A stretch of 64,000 nt of DNA from an uncultured Paracoccaceae bacterium (GCA_947499715.1 CANMPL010000003.1:372001-436000), one strand, 5' to 3'; positions 15,619-24,562 are shown, numbered from the stretch's first letter. The notes: generated by a model from the sequence alone, not told the origin. A program made the numbers and translations.

Positions 15619-16157
15619 CCCTGCACCTCTACCAAACGGGTCAAATCATACCCATTGAAATCAAGTACTTCCCGTGCGGCCTTCAACCGATCTTCGGGAA
15701 TTTGCGGCGCCCGATTGAGGATCCATCCAGAGCGCCCATTGGGTGCACCTACAACCGCAGTGCGATATGTTTCATCAGTCCACAACACCCAGTAGTCCGC
15801 AGCGCCAAACGGCACACTGGGAAAAGACACCTTCAGCCGTCCCGGACCAACAACTTCGGCCGAGCCTTCGATCACGGATCGTACCGCACCATCGGCCCCC
15901 CGGCAGGTATTCTTGACCGAGATCCGACCATCTAGCAGCGCGCCGTATTCGGCTGTTACACCCCGGCAGCCGGCTTCAAATGGCACTGGGTACCGGGCAA
16001 CTTCATACCACGTCCCCAGATATTTTTCGGGTTCAAACAAAGCTTTTGATGCAATCGGCACACCGGTGTCGCGGTAGACTTCAAAAAGTCCGCCCACCTC
16101 CTCACCCGGTTCTGCCCCGCAGGCCGCCAGCAGCAGCAATGCAGCAAGGCGCTTCAT
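15615..16157 (-). CDS. Lipocalin-family outer-membrane lipoprotein (Blc-like)
   Basis: The 180-aa protein has a lipoprotein signal peptide ending in the lipobox LLAAC (Cys near residue 13). The lipocalin signature 'YLGTWYEVARYPVPFEAGC' is near residue 46, and 'DYWVLWTDETYRTAVVG' and 'GWILNRAP' form the later structural motifs of Blc-type lipocalins. It should fold as an eight-stranded barrel, bind a lipid or small hydrophobic molecule, and sit at the periplasmic face of the outer membrane. It is embedded between carnitine genes with 4-nt overlaps on both sides. A role with acyl-carnitines or membrane lipid is possible but unproven. Confidence 0.9.
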   Translation of the reverse strand: MKRLAALLLLAACGAEPGEEVGGLFEVYRDTGVPIASKALFEPEKYLGTWYEVARYPVPFEAGCRGVTAEYGALLDGRISVKNTCRGADGAVRSVIEGSAEVVGPGRLKVSFPSVPFGAADYWVLWTDETYRTAVVGAPNGRSGWILNRAPQIPEDRLKAAREVLDFNGYDLTRLVEVQG

Positions 16158-17062
16158 TGCGGTGCCTGTTTCGTCAGGCCCAACTTCTTGCGGACCTCTT
16201 CGGGCCCAATGACCCGCGCGCCTAGGTTTTCAATGATGTCAACGGCACGTTCCACCAACTGCGCATTGGTCGCCAGCACACCGCGATCGAGCATCAGGTT
16301 GTCCTCTAACCCGACGCGCACATTGCCCCCGGCCAAAACAGAGGCGGCAACGTAAGGCATCTGGCTGCGGCCAAGCCCAAAGGCGCTAAACGTCCAGTCA
16401 TCCGGCACGTTATTCACCATCGCCATGAAGGTGTTCAGATCATCCGGTGCGCCCCACGGCACCCCCATACAAAGCTGCACAAGCGCACCGGGTTCCAGGA
16501 CGCCATCCTTGACCAACTGTTTGGCGTACCACAGGTGCCCGGTGTCAAAGGCCTCAATTTCGGGCTTCACGCCGAGCTCGGTCATCATCCGGCCCATGGC
16601 TGTCAGCATACCGGGTGTATTGGTCATGACATAGTCGGCTTCGGCAAAGTTCATCGTGCCGCAATCAAGCGTGCAGATCTCGGGTCGGCATTCAGCCACA
16701 TGGGCCACCCGTTCGGTTGCCCCGATCATGTCGGTGCCCGCAATCGTTGGCAGCGGCGTTTCAACCCCGCCAAAAACCATGTCGCCGCCCATGCCAGCGG
16801 TCAGGTTCAAGACCACGTCAACCTCCGCGTCGCGAATGCGGTCTGTGACCTCGCGGTAAAGATCCAGACGCCGCGACGGTGCGCCGCTTTCAGGGTCGCG
16901 TACGTGGCAATGCACAACCGCGGCGCCCGCCTTGGCCGCATCAATCGCGCTTTCGGCAATCTGCTGCGGGCTGCGCGGCACGTGTGGACTGCGATCCTGC
17001 GTGCTGCCCGATCCGGTCACAGCGCAGGTCACAAAGACCTCTTTGTTCATTTCCAATGGCAT
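16154..17062 (-). CDS. Beta-keto acid cleavage enzyme (BKACE, DUF849), predicted 3-dehydrocarnitine:acetyl-CoA trimethylamine transferase
   Basis: The 302-aa Zn-dependent enzyme belongs to the DUF849/BKACE family, which condenses a beta-keto acid with acetyl-CoA and cleaves it to acetoacetate plus a new acyl-CoA. The metal-binding HxH is in 'AVVHCHVRDPESG' near residue 45, and 'TDRIRDAEVDVVLNLTAGMG' and 'PEICTLDCGTMNF' are family blocks. Adjacent to carnitine dehydrogenase/thioesterase, the substrate is most likely 3-dehydrocarnitine, giving betainyl-CoA. I place the start at ATG 17062 because GGGGAGGG lies seven bases upstream; the frame is open to 17119. It is the first gene of the operon and overlaps the lipocalin gene by 4 nt. 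Confidence 0.9.
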   Translation of the reverse strand: MPLEMNKEVFVTCAVTGSGSTQDRSPHVPRSPQQIAESAIDAAKAGAAVVHCHVRDPESGAPSRRLDLYREVTDRIRDAEVDVVLNLTAGMGGDMVFGGVETPLPTIAGTDMIGATERVAHVAECRPEICTLDCGTMNFAEADYVMTNTPGMLTAMGRMMTELGVKPEIEAFDTGHLWYAKQLVKDGVLEPGALVQLCMGVPWGAPDDLNTFMAMVNNVPDDWTFSAFGLGRSQMPYVAASVLAGGNVRVGLEDNLMLDRGVLATNAQLVERAVDIIENLGARVIGPEEVRKKLGLTKQAPQ

Positions 17063-17206
17063 CTCGACCCTCCCCTGTTCTCGCGAACCTGTGCGATTCC
17101 CACAGGCCTGACAAGCCATGTTGACAGGGTGGTATCACTTGGGCGACAAACTCCGCATGAAACGTAGATCATCCATCGCGACCCGTTATTTTACCCAGCC
17201 TCATTA

Positions 17207-17298
17207 GGCGGTGGGTTCTGATGCATGTGACGTGACCCAAGCCGCCCAAGGGCGGCTTTTTTAATGGGCGGCCTTGGGCCCAACCCAAGGACAAAGCA
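17207..17298 (+). promoter_or_regulatory. Attenuator-like leader of the GNAT gene
   Basis: The segment GGCGG-T-GGGT (17207-17216) can pair with ACCC-AAG-CCGCC (17235-17246). That pairing would occupy the 5' arm of the intrinsic terminator at 17239-17262. The two structures exclude each other, as in transcription attenuators, and the GNAT start lies 36 bases beyond the T-run. No ligand-binding consensus was recognised. The alternative reading is the 3' end of a small RNA. Confidence 0.4.
17239..17262 (+). terminator. Intrinsic terminator with T-run upstream of the GNAT gene
   Basis: AAGCCGCCC pairs perfectly with GGGCGGCTT around a 2-base gap (effectively a 4-base loop), and the 3' arm runs into six T residues (17257-17262). 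The T-run makes it active on the plus strand, yet no plus-strand protein gene lies upstream before mid-window genes. It therefore ends either a leader or an unannotated small RNA. Confidence 0.7.
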
Positions 17299-17745
17299 AT
17301 GACTGTAATCTTCCCTGCCCGCCCAGCCGACTTGCCGGACATTTTGCGGCTGATCCGTGCCCTGTCGGCCTTTCACGGCGATACCGCCGAGGTGACGCTG
17401 GAACAGTTGCAGTCATTCTATTTCGACCCCGCAGCGCCTGCCTCAGCTCTTTTGGCGCGGGATCAGGATGACGTCATCGGTTACGCGGGTCTATTGCCAC
17501 ACATCCGTCTGCATTCAGGCGGCAAAACGATCGATATTCAGCACCTCTATGTCGTCGAAACCCACCGCGGACGCGGTGTTGGTCGCGCGCTCATTGCAGC
17601 CGCCCGCGCACAAGCCGAGGCAATGGGATGCTTTCGCCTCACCATTGGGACGGATCCAAATAATGCTGCAGCCCAAGCGGCCTATCGCGCTATGGGATGG
17701 GACGAAATCACGGGCGGCGGACCACGATTTCAAGTACTGCTTTAG
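17299..17745 (+). CDS. GNAT-family N-acetyltransferase
   Basis: The 148-aa cytoplasmic protein moves an acetyl group from acetyl-CoA to an amine. It opens with 'IFPARPADLPDILRLIRALS', the usual first strand and helix. The acetyl-CoA pyrophosphate loop is 'THRGRGVGRALIAAARAQA' near residues 90-108, matching R/QxxGxG/A, and 'NAAAQAAYRAMGWDEI' supplies the C-terminal helix and strand. It resembles diamine or histone-type small GNATs, but no substrate can be assigned. It is monocistronic between a strong plus-strand terminator upstream and a gene-end motif downstream. Read-through of the upstream terminator may control it. Confidence 0.9.
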   Translation: MTVIFPARPADLPDILRLIRALSAFHGDTAEVTLEQLQSFYFDPAAPASALLARDQDDVIGYAGLLPHIRLHSGGKTIDIQHLYVVETHRGRGVGRALIAAARAQAEAMGCFRLTIGTDPNNAAAQAAYRAMGWDEITGGGPRFQVLL

Positions 17746-17827
17746 CCCTAGTGACAATGCCCTCGCACGCGTCAAGACGGTCTCCCCCGTGGATTTTTTC
17801 AGCCAAAAGAAGTCCCCGCGTCCCTCG

Positions 17828-17860
17828 CTTCTTTTGGCCCTAAATATCCCCGCCGGAGGC
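17828..17860 (+). repeat. Gene-end motif, copy B
   Basis: CTTCTTTTGGCC-CTAAATATCCCCGCCGGAGGC shares the core AAATATCCCCGCCGGAGGC with the copies at 32453 and 57347. It lies 82 bases past the GNAT stop, between two convergent genes, with a short hairpin further on at 17925. Confidence 0.78.
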
Positions 17861-17924
17861 ACATCGTCCTTGCCGCCACCGCGTTGCGTCGGTGCGAAAA
17901 GGTTGACCGGCACAAGCATGTCGT

Positions 17925-17937
17925 GCGCCAAAGGCGC
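17925..17937. terminator. Short GC hairpin at the GNAT/AKR convergent junction
   Basis: GCGCC pairs with GGCGC across AAA, directly after the aldo/keto reductase stop when read on the minus strand. No T-run follows on either strand, so it is only a possible end signal. The preceding TGTCGTGC is also found before the hairpin at 57450. Confidence 0.4.
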
Positions 17938-17942
17938 GCAAT

Positions 17943-18986
17943 TTAGAAGGGCATGGGATTGGCGCGGTGGGCGGCATCAATCTCTGCTACGACCGCGTCA
18001 GACAACTCCAATGTCGCACCCGCCAGCAAATGCGCCAATTGTTCCTGAGTCGTCGTTCCAAAGATCGCGGAAATCGGGAAAGGCCGTGTCCGTTGCCAGG
18101 CCATCGCCATATGCGCGGGGTCCAGCCCGTGCTTTTGCGCGATATCCACATAGACCTGCGTCACCGGCAAGGTGCGCGGCGTCATCCGCCCGCCCAGTTC
18201 CGGTCCGATTGACATCCGGCTACCCGCAGGCACTGCACCCCCCTGATATTTTCCGGTCAACAGCCCACAGGCTAAAGGCGAAAAAGACAAGAGCGTGATA
18301 TCCTCGTTCACCGCCATCTCCGCCATATCGGTGTCATAAAGCCTGCACAGCAGCGAATATTCATTCTGGACAGAGGCCATGCGCGGCAGCCCCATCTCCT
18401 CAGCGATCCGGCACCATTGCGTCATGCCCCAAGCGGATTCATTCGACATGCCAATGGCGCGGATCTTGCCCGCCTTCACTGCATCGCCCAGCGCACCCAG
18501 CACCTCGGCCATGTGATCCATCGTCTTGGCTCGGTTCTGCTTGCTTGGGTCATAGGTCCAGTTCTGCCGGAACATGTAAGACCCGCGCATCGGCCAATGC
18601 ATCTGGTAAAGGTCAATGTAGTCGGTCTTGAGCTTTTTGAGAGAGAAATCAATTGCTTCGGGAATGACTTTACCGTCGTACCCGGCACCGCCACGCACCC
18701 ACCCGGGGTTATCACCGCTAACCTTGGTGGCGATCACCACCTCATCGCGGCGGCCCGTTTTGGCGAGCCATTCGCCAATCACCCGCTCAGAATTACCCGC
18801 CGTCTCGGCGCTGACAGGGTTCACCGGATACATCTCTGCGGTGTCAAGAAAGTTGATGCCAGCATCTAGCGCCATATCGATTTGGCGGTGCGCGTCGGCC
18901 TGATCAGTCTGGTTGCCAAATGTCATCGTGCCAAGGCACCAGTCGCTGACAGAGATATCGCTGCGTCCAAGGGGGATCATTTTCAT
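17943..18986 (-). CDS. Aldo/keto reductase (Tas-like)
   Basis: The 347-aa cytoplasmic NAD(P)H-dependent oxidoreductase has the AKR barrel. The catalytic tetrad is visible as Asp in 'NFLDTAEMYP' near residue 52, Tyr in the same motif, Lys in 'EVVIATKVSG' and His in 'DLYQMHWP'. The cofactor phosphate region is 'ISAIFGTTTQEQL' near 305. I place the start at ATG 18986 (MKMIPLGRSDI) with AAAGGA upstream; the frame runs to 19052 without a good site. Length and insertions around 'PVNPVSAETAGNSE' match the Tas/YajO subgroup. The substrate is unknown; carbonyl detoxification is typical. It is divergent from the MFS gene. Confidence 0.9.
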   Translation of the reverse strand: MKMIPLGRSDISVSDWCLGTMTFGNQTDQADAHRQIDMALDAGINFLDTAEMYPVNPVSAETAGNSERVIGEWLAKTGRRDEVVIATKVSGDNPGWVRGGAGYDGKVIPEAIDFSLKKLKTDYIDLYQMHWPMRGSYMFRQNWTYDPSKQNRAKTMDHMAEVLGALGDAVKAGKIRAIGMSNESAWGMTQWCRIAEEMGLPRMASVQNEYSLLCRLYDTDMAEMAVNEDITLLSFSPLACGLLTGKYQGGAVPAGSRMSIGPELGGRMTPRTLPVTQVYVDIAQKHGLDPAHMAMAWQRTRPFPISAIFGTTTQEQLAHLLAGATLELSDAVVAEIDAAHRANPMPF

Positions 18987-19212
18987 GCGTTTTGGTCCTT
19001 TTTTGCCGGATGGCAGACAGTAATCCCTGCGGCTGCCATGACAAGGGCACAAATGGTGGTCGCGTAGAATGGCCCTGGCAGAACCGCCGTGCTACGGGTC
19101 GGCGCAACATTACTTGCGCTTGCGGCTATGCGGCACTGAGCCCGACGAAAATCGACCACTTGAAGTCGAATAAGTGCTAGCATCTCGATCCGCACAGGCG
19201 CATGACTTCAAT

Positions 19213-20448
19213 ATGCGTATGCTCGTTTCATTTGCGGCCCTTTTTCTCTCAGCAGGCCTTTTGCAGTTCTCATCAGGCGGCGTTGGCCCGCTGGATGCCC
19301 TGACGGGCCTGGGTTTGGGGTTTTCCACTGAGCAGGTGGGTTTCTTGGGGTCGGCGCACTTCTTTGGTTTCTTTATCGGCTGTTGGTGGGTGCCGCGCCT
19401 GATGGGGACCGTTGGCCATAGTCGCGCCTATGCGATCTGCACCGCGATGGGAGCAATTGGCCTCGCGGCTCATATCGTCCTGACCGGCCCCTACTGGTGG
19501 GCGCTGTTTCGGGTGCTGTCGGGCATCTGTATCGCAGGTTGCTACACGGTGATCGAGGCTTGGTTGCAGGCTAAGGTCACCAATGAAACGCGCGGTCGCG
19601 CCATGGGCAGCTACCGGGTCGTCGACATCACATCGAGCCTGATTGCGCAATTCATGATTGGCTTTCTGGCGACGCTGGAAAGTGCGGTTGCCTATAACTT
19701 GCTGACGATCATCTGCTGCGCCTCGCTCTTGCCGCTCGCCCTGACCCGCGCAAGCCAACCGGTGACACCTGCGGCAACGAAATTGCGGCCTGCTCTGGCA
19801 TGGTCGATCTCTCCACTTGCAGTCGCCGGTGTTTTGGTCGCCGCACTGTCGAGCGCATCTTTTCGGATGGTCGGACCAATCTATGGGCAAGAGGTCGGGT
19901 TGGCCGCATCCCAGATCGGTTATTTTCTGGCGGCATTCGTCGCGGGCGGCGCCGTCGCGCAATGGCCTGCGGGGTGGTTGGCTGACCGGTATGACCGGCG
20001 CTATGTTCTGATCGCATTTTCAGTCGCGTCAGCAGTGTCGAGCGCTGTGACCATCGCTCTTGCCACCACGGGTACGACTGGCGTCATGTTGTCAGCCGCG
20101 ATCTTTGGGCTCACGTCCTTCCCAATCTATTCCATCAGCGCCGCACATGCCCATGACCACGCAGACAATGAACAACGGGTCGAATTATCCGCAGCGCTAA
20201 TGTTCTTTTATGCCGTGGGCGCGATTGCGGCACCTTACAGCGCGTCGCTACTGATCAGCCTCTTTGGCCCCGCGTCCCTTTTTGTTCTATTGGCCGCATC
20301 GCACCTGATCCTCGTCGGATGGAGCTTGCTGCGGATGCGCGCCCGCGCGGCCCCGACAGATCGGACCAACTACGTGTATTCACCACGCACGTCCTTTGGC
20401 ATTGGTCGGCTTCTGGGCAAAAGCCGCACTCCGCACAACGACGACTAG
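19213..20448 (+). CDS. Major facilitator superfamily transporter
   Basis: The 411-aa inner-membrane protein has about twelve TM helices. The MFS inter-helix motif between TM2 and TM3 is seen in 'GCWWVPRLMGTVGHSRAYAI' and its half-repeat in 'WPAGWLADRYDRRYVLIAF' near residue 255. A variable loop ('TRASQPVTPAATKLRP') separates the halves. 'VIEAWLQAKVTNETRGRAMG' near 120 is characteristic of the YcaD-like group. The ATG at 19213 begins directly before the first hydrophobic helix; a GTG at 19174 would add 13 polar residues. Substrate and direction are unknown. It ends 75 bases before metG and may be transcribed with it. Confidence 0.88.
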   Translation: MRMLVSFAALFLSAGLLQFSSGGVGPLDALTGLGLGFSTEQVGFLGSAHFFGFFIGCWWVPRLMGTVGHSRAYAICTAMGAIGLAAHIVLTGPYWWALFRVLSGICIAGCYTVIEAWLQAKVTNETRGRAMGSYRVVDITSSLIAQFMIGFLATLESAVAYNLLTIICCASLLPLALTRASQPVTPAATKLRPALAWSISPLAVAGVLVAALSSASFRMVGPIYGQEVGLAASQIGYFLAAFVAGGAVAQWPAGWLADRYDRRYVLIAFSVASAVSSAVTIALATTGTTGVMLSAAIFGLTSFPIYSISAAHAHDHADNEQRVELSAALMFFYAVGAIAAPYSASLLISLFGPASLFVLLAASHLILVGWSLLRMRARAAPTDRTNYVYSPRTSFGIGRLLGKSRTPHNDD

Positions 20449-20523
20449 GCGCATCACCTCAAGGGAACACTGGCATCCTACGAACGGCGGCGTTAGAACA
20501 CGGCCAAGTTCAAAGGACATCAC

Positions 20524-22230
20524 ATGGCCCGGCACCTCATCACCTCTGCGATCCCATATATCAATGGGATCAAACACCTTGGAAATCTGATCGGCAGCCA
20601 GTTGCCCGCAGATCTGTATGCACGCTATTTGCGCAGCACCGGGCACGAAGTTTTGTTTCTTTGCGCCACGGATGAACACGGCACGCCTGCCGAATTGGCC
20701 GCCGCAAAGGCGGGACAACCCGTTGCTGAATATTGCGCCGAAATGCATCAGGTTCAGGCCCGTATCGCCGACGGATTTGGTCTCTCGTTTGATCATTTCG
20801 GCCGCTCATCTTCGCCCCAGAACCACGCGTTGACGCAGGCCTTCGCGGGCCGGTTGAATGAGGTCGGCCTGATCCGGGAAGTAACCGAAGAGCAGGTCTA
20901 TTCCGTCACCGATGGCCGTTTTCTGCCGGATCGTTATATCGAAGGCACCTGCCCCAATTGCGGCTTTGATTCCGCCCGTGGAGACCAATGCGACAATTGC
21001 ACCAAGCAGTTGGACCCGACTGATCTGATCGAACCCCATTCGACCATTTCCGGGGCAACTGATCTGGAGGTGCGCGCAACCAAGCATCTGTATCTGATGC
21101 AATCCAACCTGCGCGACACGCTTCAGGAATGGATCAATTCAAAGACCGACTGGCCGATCCTGACCACCTCCATCGCCAACAAATGGCTTAACGACGGCGA
21201 CGGGTTGCAGGATCGCGGCATCACCCGTGATCTGGATTGGGGCGTCGCGGTCAAGGATGGTGACCGCGACTGGCCCGGCATGGAAGGCAAGGTGTTCTAC
21301 GTCTGGTTTGACGCACCGATTGAATATATCGCCTGCGCGCAAGAATGGCAGGATGCCGGTAAGGGCGCAGATTGGGAACGCTGGTGGCGGACCGACAAAG
21401 GTGCCGACGACGTGACCTACACACAGTTTATGGGCAAAGATAACGTGCCGTTTCACACGCTATCCTTTCCTGCGACCATTCTGGGGTCGGATCAACCGTG
21501 GAAGCTGGTGGATTACATCAAATCCTTCAACTACCTCAACTACGACGGTGGCCAGTTCAGCACGTCGCGCGGACGTGGCGTTTTCATGGATCAAGCGCTG
21601 GACATCCTGCCTGCCGACGTCTGGCGCTGGTGGCTCTTGTCCCACGCGCCCGAAAGCTCTGACGCGGAATTCACGTGGGAGGCGTTCCAGACCGACGTTA
21701 ACAAGGACCTCGCCGATGTGCTTGGCAACTTTGTCAGCCGGATTACCAAGTTCTGCCGTTCCAAGTTTTCCGACGCCGTTCCTGATGGCGCATACGGCCC
21801 AGCCGAAGACGCGTTGATCGCAGATTTGACCGAAAAAGTCGCCGCATATCAGGCGCATATGGACGCTATTGAGGTCCGCAAAGCAGCAGCCGCTTTGCGC
21901 GCCATTTGGGTTGCAGGGAACGAATACCTTCAGGCAGAGGCCCCATGGACCACCATCAAGGAAGATGAAGCAAAGGCCGCCGCACAGGTCCGTCTCGGAC
22001 TCAACCTGATCCGGCTTTACGGCGTCCTGTCAGCGCCCTTTATCCCAACGATGTCAAAAACCATGTTAGAATCCATGAACACCGACGACGCTTGGCCAAC
22101 TGATATCGCGGCTGCGTTGGACACGCTGAAACCGGGGCACGCGTTTACGGTGCCGGAAAACCTGTTCTCTAAGATCACCGACGATCAGCGGGTCGAATGG
22201 GCAGAACGGTTTGCAGGCGGGCGGGACTAA
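20524..22230 (+). CDS. metG: Methionine--tRNA ligase
   Basis: The 568-aa class I synthetase charges tRNA-Met and initiator tRNA. The HIGH-like motif is in '[14 protein letters not shown]' near residue 15, the zinc knuckle is [17 protein letters not shown] near 142-158, and the KMSKS-equivalent is the variant 'FSTSRGRG' near 343, as in other synthetases of this subtype. The C-terminal anticodon-binding domain is present, but there is no C-terminal tRNA-binding (EMAP-like) domain, which fits the length. The start has AAAGGA at a good distance (AAAGGACATCAC-ATG). It is an essential housekeeping gene. Confidence 0.96.
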   Translation: MARHLITSAIPYINGIKHLGNLIGSQLPADLYARYLRSTGHEVLFLCATDEHGTPAELAAAKAGQPVAEYCAEMHQVQARIADGFGLSFDHFGRSSSPQNHALTQAFAGRLNEVGLIREVTEEQVYSVTDGRFLPDRYIEGTCPNCGFDSARGDQCDNCTKQLDPTDLIEPHSTISGATDLEVRATKHLYLMQSNLRDTLQEWINSKTDWPILTTSIANKWLNDGDGLQDRGITRDLDWGVAVKDGDRDWPGMEGKVFYVWFDAPIEYIACAQEWQDAGKGADWERWWRTDKGADDVTYTQFMGKDNVPFHTLSFPATILGSDQPWKLVDYIKSFNYLNYDGGQFSTSRGRGVFMDQALDILPADVWRWWLLSHAPESSDAEFTWEAFQTDVNKDLADVLGNFVSRITKFCRSKFSDAVPDGAYGPAEDALIADLTEKVAAYQAHMDAIEVRKAAAALRAIWVAGNEYLQAEAPWTTIKEDEAKAAAQVRLGLNLIRLYGVLSAPFIPTMSKTMLESMNTDDAWPTDIAAALDTLKPGHAFTVPENLFSKITDDQRVEWAERFAGGRD

Positions 22231-22375
22231 GTGCTGACGATGGCGCAGACCTGTTTCATTTACACCCCGCATCGGTAACGATCGTTGTCCTTAAATCGCA
22301 ATTCAGGGTTGATATTGGATAGCAGGCATTCCGTGGTAATGTCCGACCAACATTATGCAAACACGAGTATCTGAC

Positions 22376-23194
22376 ATGTCCCGAACGCTTTCTATTCTTG
22401 CCTTTTTGACCACACTAGCCGCCCCTACCGTCCATGCAGCCGGATGCATCACCGACAAAGCCAGTTTTGGAGCATATAAGAACGCGCTGGCCCAAGACGC
22501 AGCGAATGCCGGTGTTGGGGGGGCAGGTATGCAGGCGCTGTCTTCGGCAGGACTTTCAGACATTACCTGGCGGTTTGAATCTCGGCCCTCCTCCCAGACC
22601 GGGGTCAGCTACGGCGACCCGGCAGAATTTCTTGCCAAACGCACACAATCCACTGCAAACGCCTTTGTGCAGCAGGCGCGGCGCAAGATGACCCAAAACC
22701 AAAACGTCTTTGACGCATTGGAACGGCAATATGGTGTGCCCGGATCGATCCTGGTGACGATCTGGGGGTTGGAAACAAGCTGGGGGGGATACCTTGGCAA
22801 TTCACCTGTCGTCGGATCCGCTGTGACGCTAGCGTCCTACTGCCGCCGCCACCCCCGTTTTGAAACCCATGCCATCGCCGCCATGCAACTTGTCGACCGC
22901 GGCGTGATCACAGCGAACACGCGCGGCGGGCCCTCGGGCGAGCTTGGGCATATGCAGTTTCTGGCAGGCAATTGGTCGCGCTTTGGCGTGGACGCAACTG
23001 GCGATGGCCGCGCAGATCCCTACAACGCCGTCGACGCGCTCGCCTCTGCCGCCAATATGCTGCGGGCCAACGGCTGGCAGGCGGGCCAACCCTTCGGGCA
23101 AGGCAGTCGTAACTTCAACGTGCTGTCCGCATGGAACGACAGCGGCAACTATCAACGCGCTATCGCCTACTCTGCCGGTGCCATTGACGGCTAA
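22376..23194 (+). CDS. Lytic murein transglycosylase (MltB-like, GH103)
   Basis: The 272-aa periplasmic enzyme cleaves the MurNAc-GlcNAc bond of peptidoglycan with formation of 1,6-anhydro ends. The signal peptide is MSRTLSILAFLTTLAAPTVHA, and the first residue after it, Ala-Gly-Cys, is not a clear lipobox. The catalytic Glu is in 'IWGLETSWGGYLGNSP' near residue 134, and 'GELGHMQFLAGNWSRFGVDA' with 'GDGRADPYNAVDALASAANM' are the classic GH103 blocks. No peptidoglycan-binding domain follows, so it is a short form. I chose the ATG at 22376 as the start of the signal peptide; the frame begins at 22355. It stands alone. Confidence 0.92.
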   Translation: MSRTLSILAFLTTLAAPTVHAAGCITDKASFGAYKNALAQDAANAGVGGAGMQALSSAGLSDITWRFESRPSSQTGVSYGDPAEFLAKRTQSTANAFVQQARRKMTQNQNVFDALERQYGVPGSILVTIWGLETSWGGYLGNSPVVGSAVTLASYCRRHPRFETHAIAAMQLVDRGVITANTRGGPSGELGHMQFLAGNWSRFGVDATGDGRADPYNAVDALASAANMLRANGWQAGQPFGQGSRNFNVLSAWNDSGNYQRAIAYSAGAIDG

Positions 23195-23250
23195 GCTGCT
23201 TGGCGTTGGTCAGGTAAGCCTGCGTTTGGTCTATGCGTCGACCCGCCAAG

Positions 23251-23336
23251 TGGTGCCCCCGGCCGGACTCGAACCGGCACGGGCTTACGCCCAAGAGATT
23301 TTAAGTCTCCAGTGTCTACCATTCCACCACGGGGGC
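23251..23336 (-). tRNA. tRNA-Leu (anticodon UAA)
   Basis: Read on the minus strand the 5' arm GCCCCCG pairs with CGGGGGC before an encoded CCA end. The T-loop is GGTTCGAGTCC, the D-arm has TGGTAGAC, and the anticodon stem-loop reads GGAGACTTAAAATCTC with anticodon TAA. The long variable arm (TTGGGCGTAAGCCCG) is typical of class II tRNA-Leu. The tRNA is 86 nt with CCA. Confidence 0.96.
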
Positions 23337-23386
23337 ACGCGCGTATTCCTATGACGCAGCACACCGCAGGGCAACAGCAGAAAATG

Positions 23387-23926
23387 TCAAATGTCGGTGC
23401 CGGGATCGTCGGTGATCAAGGCCCTTTCATTCAGCCATGGGTTCAGCGCAACGGCGGCCTTAAGCTGAACCTGCGCCTCTTCACTGCGCCCTAACCCCAT
23501 CAGCGTCAGCCCACGTCCAGCCATCGCCGCGACATGGTTTGGCGTGATCTCTAAGGCGCGATCAAGGTCGATCAATGCGGCGGCGAAATCTTGTTGGAGG
23601 TAACTGGCAAAGGCTCTTTGATTGTAACCTTCTGCATAGTTGGGGCAGTAGTCGACCAATTGATCAAGCGTTTCATAAGAACGCGATAACTGGCCACCTG
23701 CCAACTGGCGCATTCCGCTGTCCAGAAGCCGCTGCGCTTTGGCATCTGGCGCATCTGTCCACAGCGCCCACAACTGGTCGCTCAGGACGCGCGCTTCACC
23801 GGTCCCGCGGGAAAGCTTCAGTTCCGCAACAATTTCGCCCAACCGCACACGATGGTCCGGTGCGTCCGGGCATGTTTCCGCAAACACGGGCGAGGCGAGC
23901 AGGCCGACAAGAACGATATATCTCAT
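23387..23926 (-). CDS. Secreted tetratricopeptide-repeat protein
   Basis: The 179-aa protein has a signal peptide (MRYIVLVGLLASPVFA, then ETCPDAPD). TPR-like helical pairs follow: 'LWTDAPDAKAQRLLDSGMRQ', 'QLVDYCPNYAEGYNQRAFAS', 'DLDRALEITPNHVAAMAGRG' and 'RSEEAQVQLKAAVALNPWLN'. There are about three repeats. It should sit in the periplasm and mediate protein-protein contacts. Two Cys residues in the mature part could form a disulfide. It is on the minus strand downstream of the Lrp-type regulator gene with about 36 bases between, so co-transcription is possible, but no functional link is evident. Confidence 0.85.
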   Translation of the reverse strand: MRYIVLVGLLASPVFAETCPDAPDHRVRLGEIVAELKLSRGTGEARVLSDQLWALWTDAPDAKAQRLLDSGMRQLAGGQLSRSYETLDQLVDYCPNYAEGYNQRAFASYLQQDFAAALIDLDRALEITPNHVAAMAGRGLTLMGLGRSEEAQVQLKAAVALNPWLNERALITDDPGTDI

Positions 23927-23962
23927 ACCCCATCATCTGGCCCAGCGGCCCGTTTGGTCAAG

Positions 23963-24454
23963 TCACCCGCCAGAGCTAGGCGAGACGGGGGAAATACCTT
24001 CTTCTTTTACGGCCTGCATCGCCATGTAAGTTGAGGTATGCGAGACATGCGGCAGGGTCGAAATCTTATCCGCCAACACCGCACGATACCCCGTCATCCC
24101 AGACGTTCGCACCTTCAGCAGATAGTCAAATGAACCTGCGATAAGATGACATTGCTCAATTTGGGCAATCTGCATGACGGCGGCATTAAACTGCGCCAGG
24201 GCACTTTCGCGGGTGTCGCTCAGCTTGACCTCAACAAAGGCCACGTGATCCCGACCCAAGCGGATCGCATCAAACAAGGCCCGGTATCCACGAATGACTC
24301 CGTCTTCTTCAAGCCTGCGCAATCGCGCCTGCGTCGGCGACTTTGATAGACCGATGCGCTGCGCCAACGCGGTGACGCTGATGCGTCCGTCAACGGCCAG
24401 AACGTCGAGGATCTTTCGGTCAAAAACATCCAATCCGTCAATCTTTTCAGCCAT
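23963..24454 (-). CDS. putR: Lrp/AsnC-family regulator, predicted PutR
   Basis: The 163-aa transcription factor has an N-terminal winged helix ('LDVFDRKILDVLAVDGRISV', recognition helix 'RIGLSKSPTQARLRRLEEDG') and a C-terminal RAM ligand-binding domain. The domain contains 'FVEVKLSDTRESALAQFNAA' and 'CHLIAGSFDYLLKVRTSGMT'. It is divergent from putA with 108 bases between. In alphaproteobacteria PutR is the proline-responsive activator of putA and is encoded in exactly this position, so the name is based on synteny and family. Autoregulation from the shared region is expected for the class. Confidence 0.9.
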   Translation of the reverse strand: MAEKIDGLDVFDRKILDVLAVDGRISVTALAQRIGLSKSPTQARLRRLEEDGVIRGYRALFDAIRLGRDHVAFVEVKLSDTRESALAQFNAAVMQIAQIEQCHLIAGSFDYLLKVRTSGMTGYRAVLADKISTLPHVSHTSTYMAMQAVKEEGISPVSPSSGG

Positions 24455-24562
24455 GCGAATCCCCTCAATTTAGTGTTATCGACCGCAAATTGGCGACATA
24501 CCGGGCGAAACGCCTTTGCGCAATCCGATAACGTCAAAATGTGACCATCACGAGGATTCGCC

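Noticed and set aside
17121-17126. Perfect TTGACA as -35 box for a plus-strand transcript
   Set aside because: No acceptable -10 hexamer is found at 16-18 bases. I mention it only as context for the leader and not as a promoter call.
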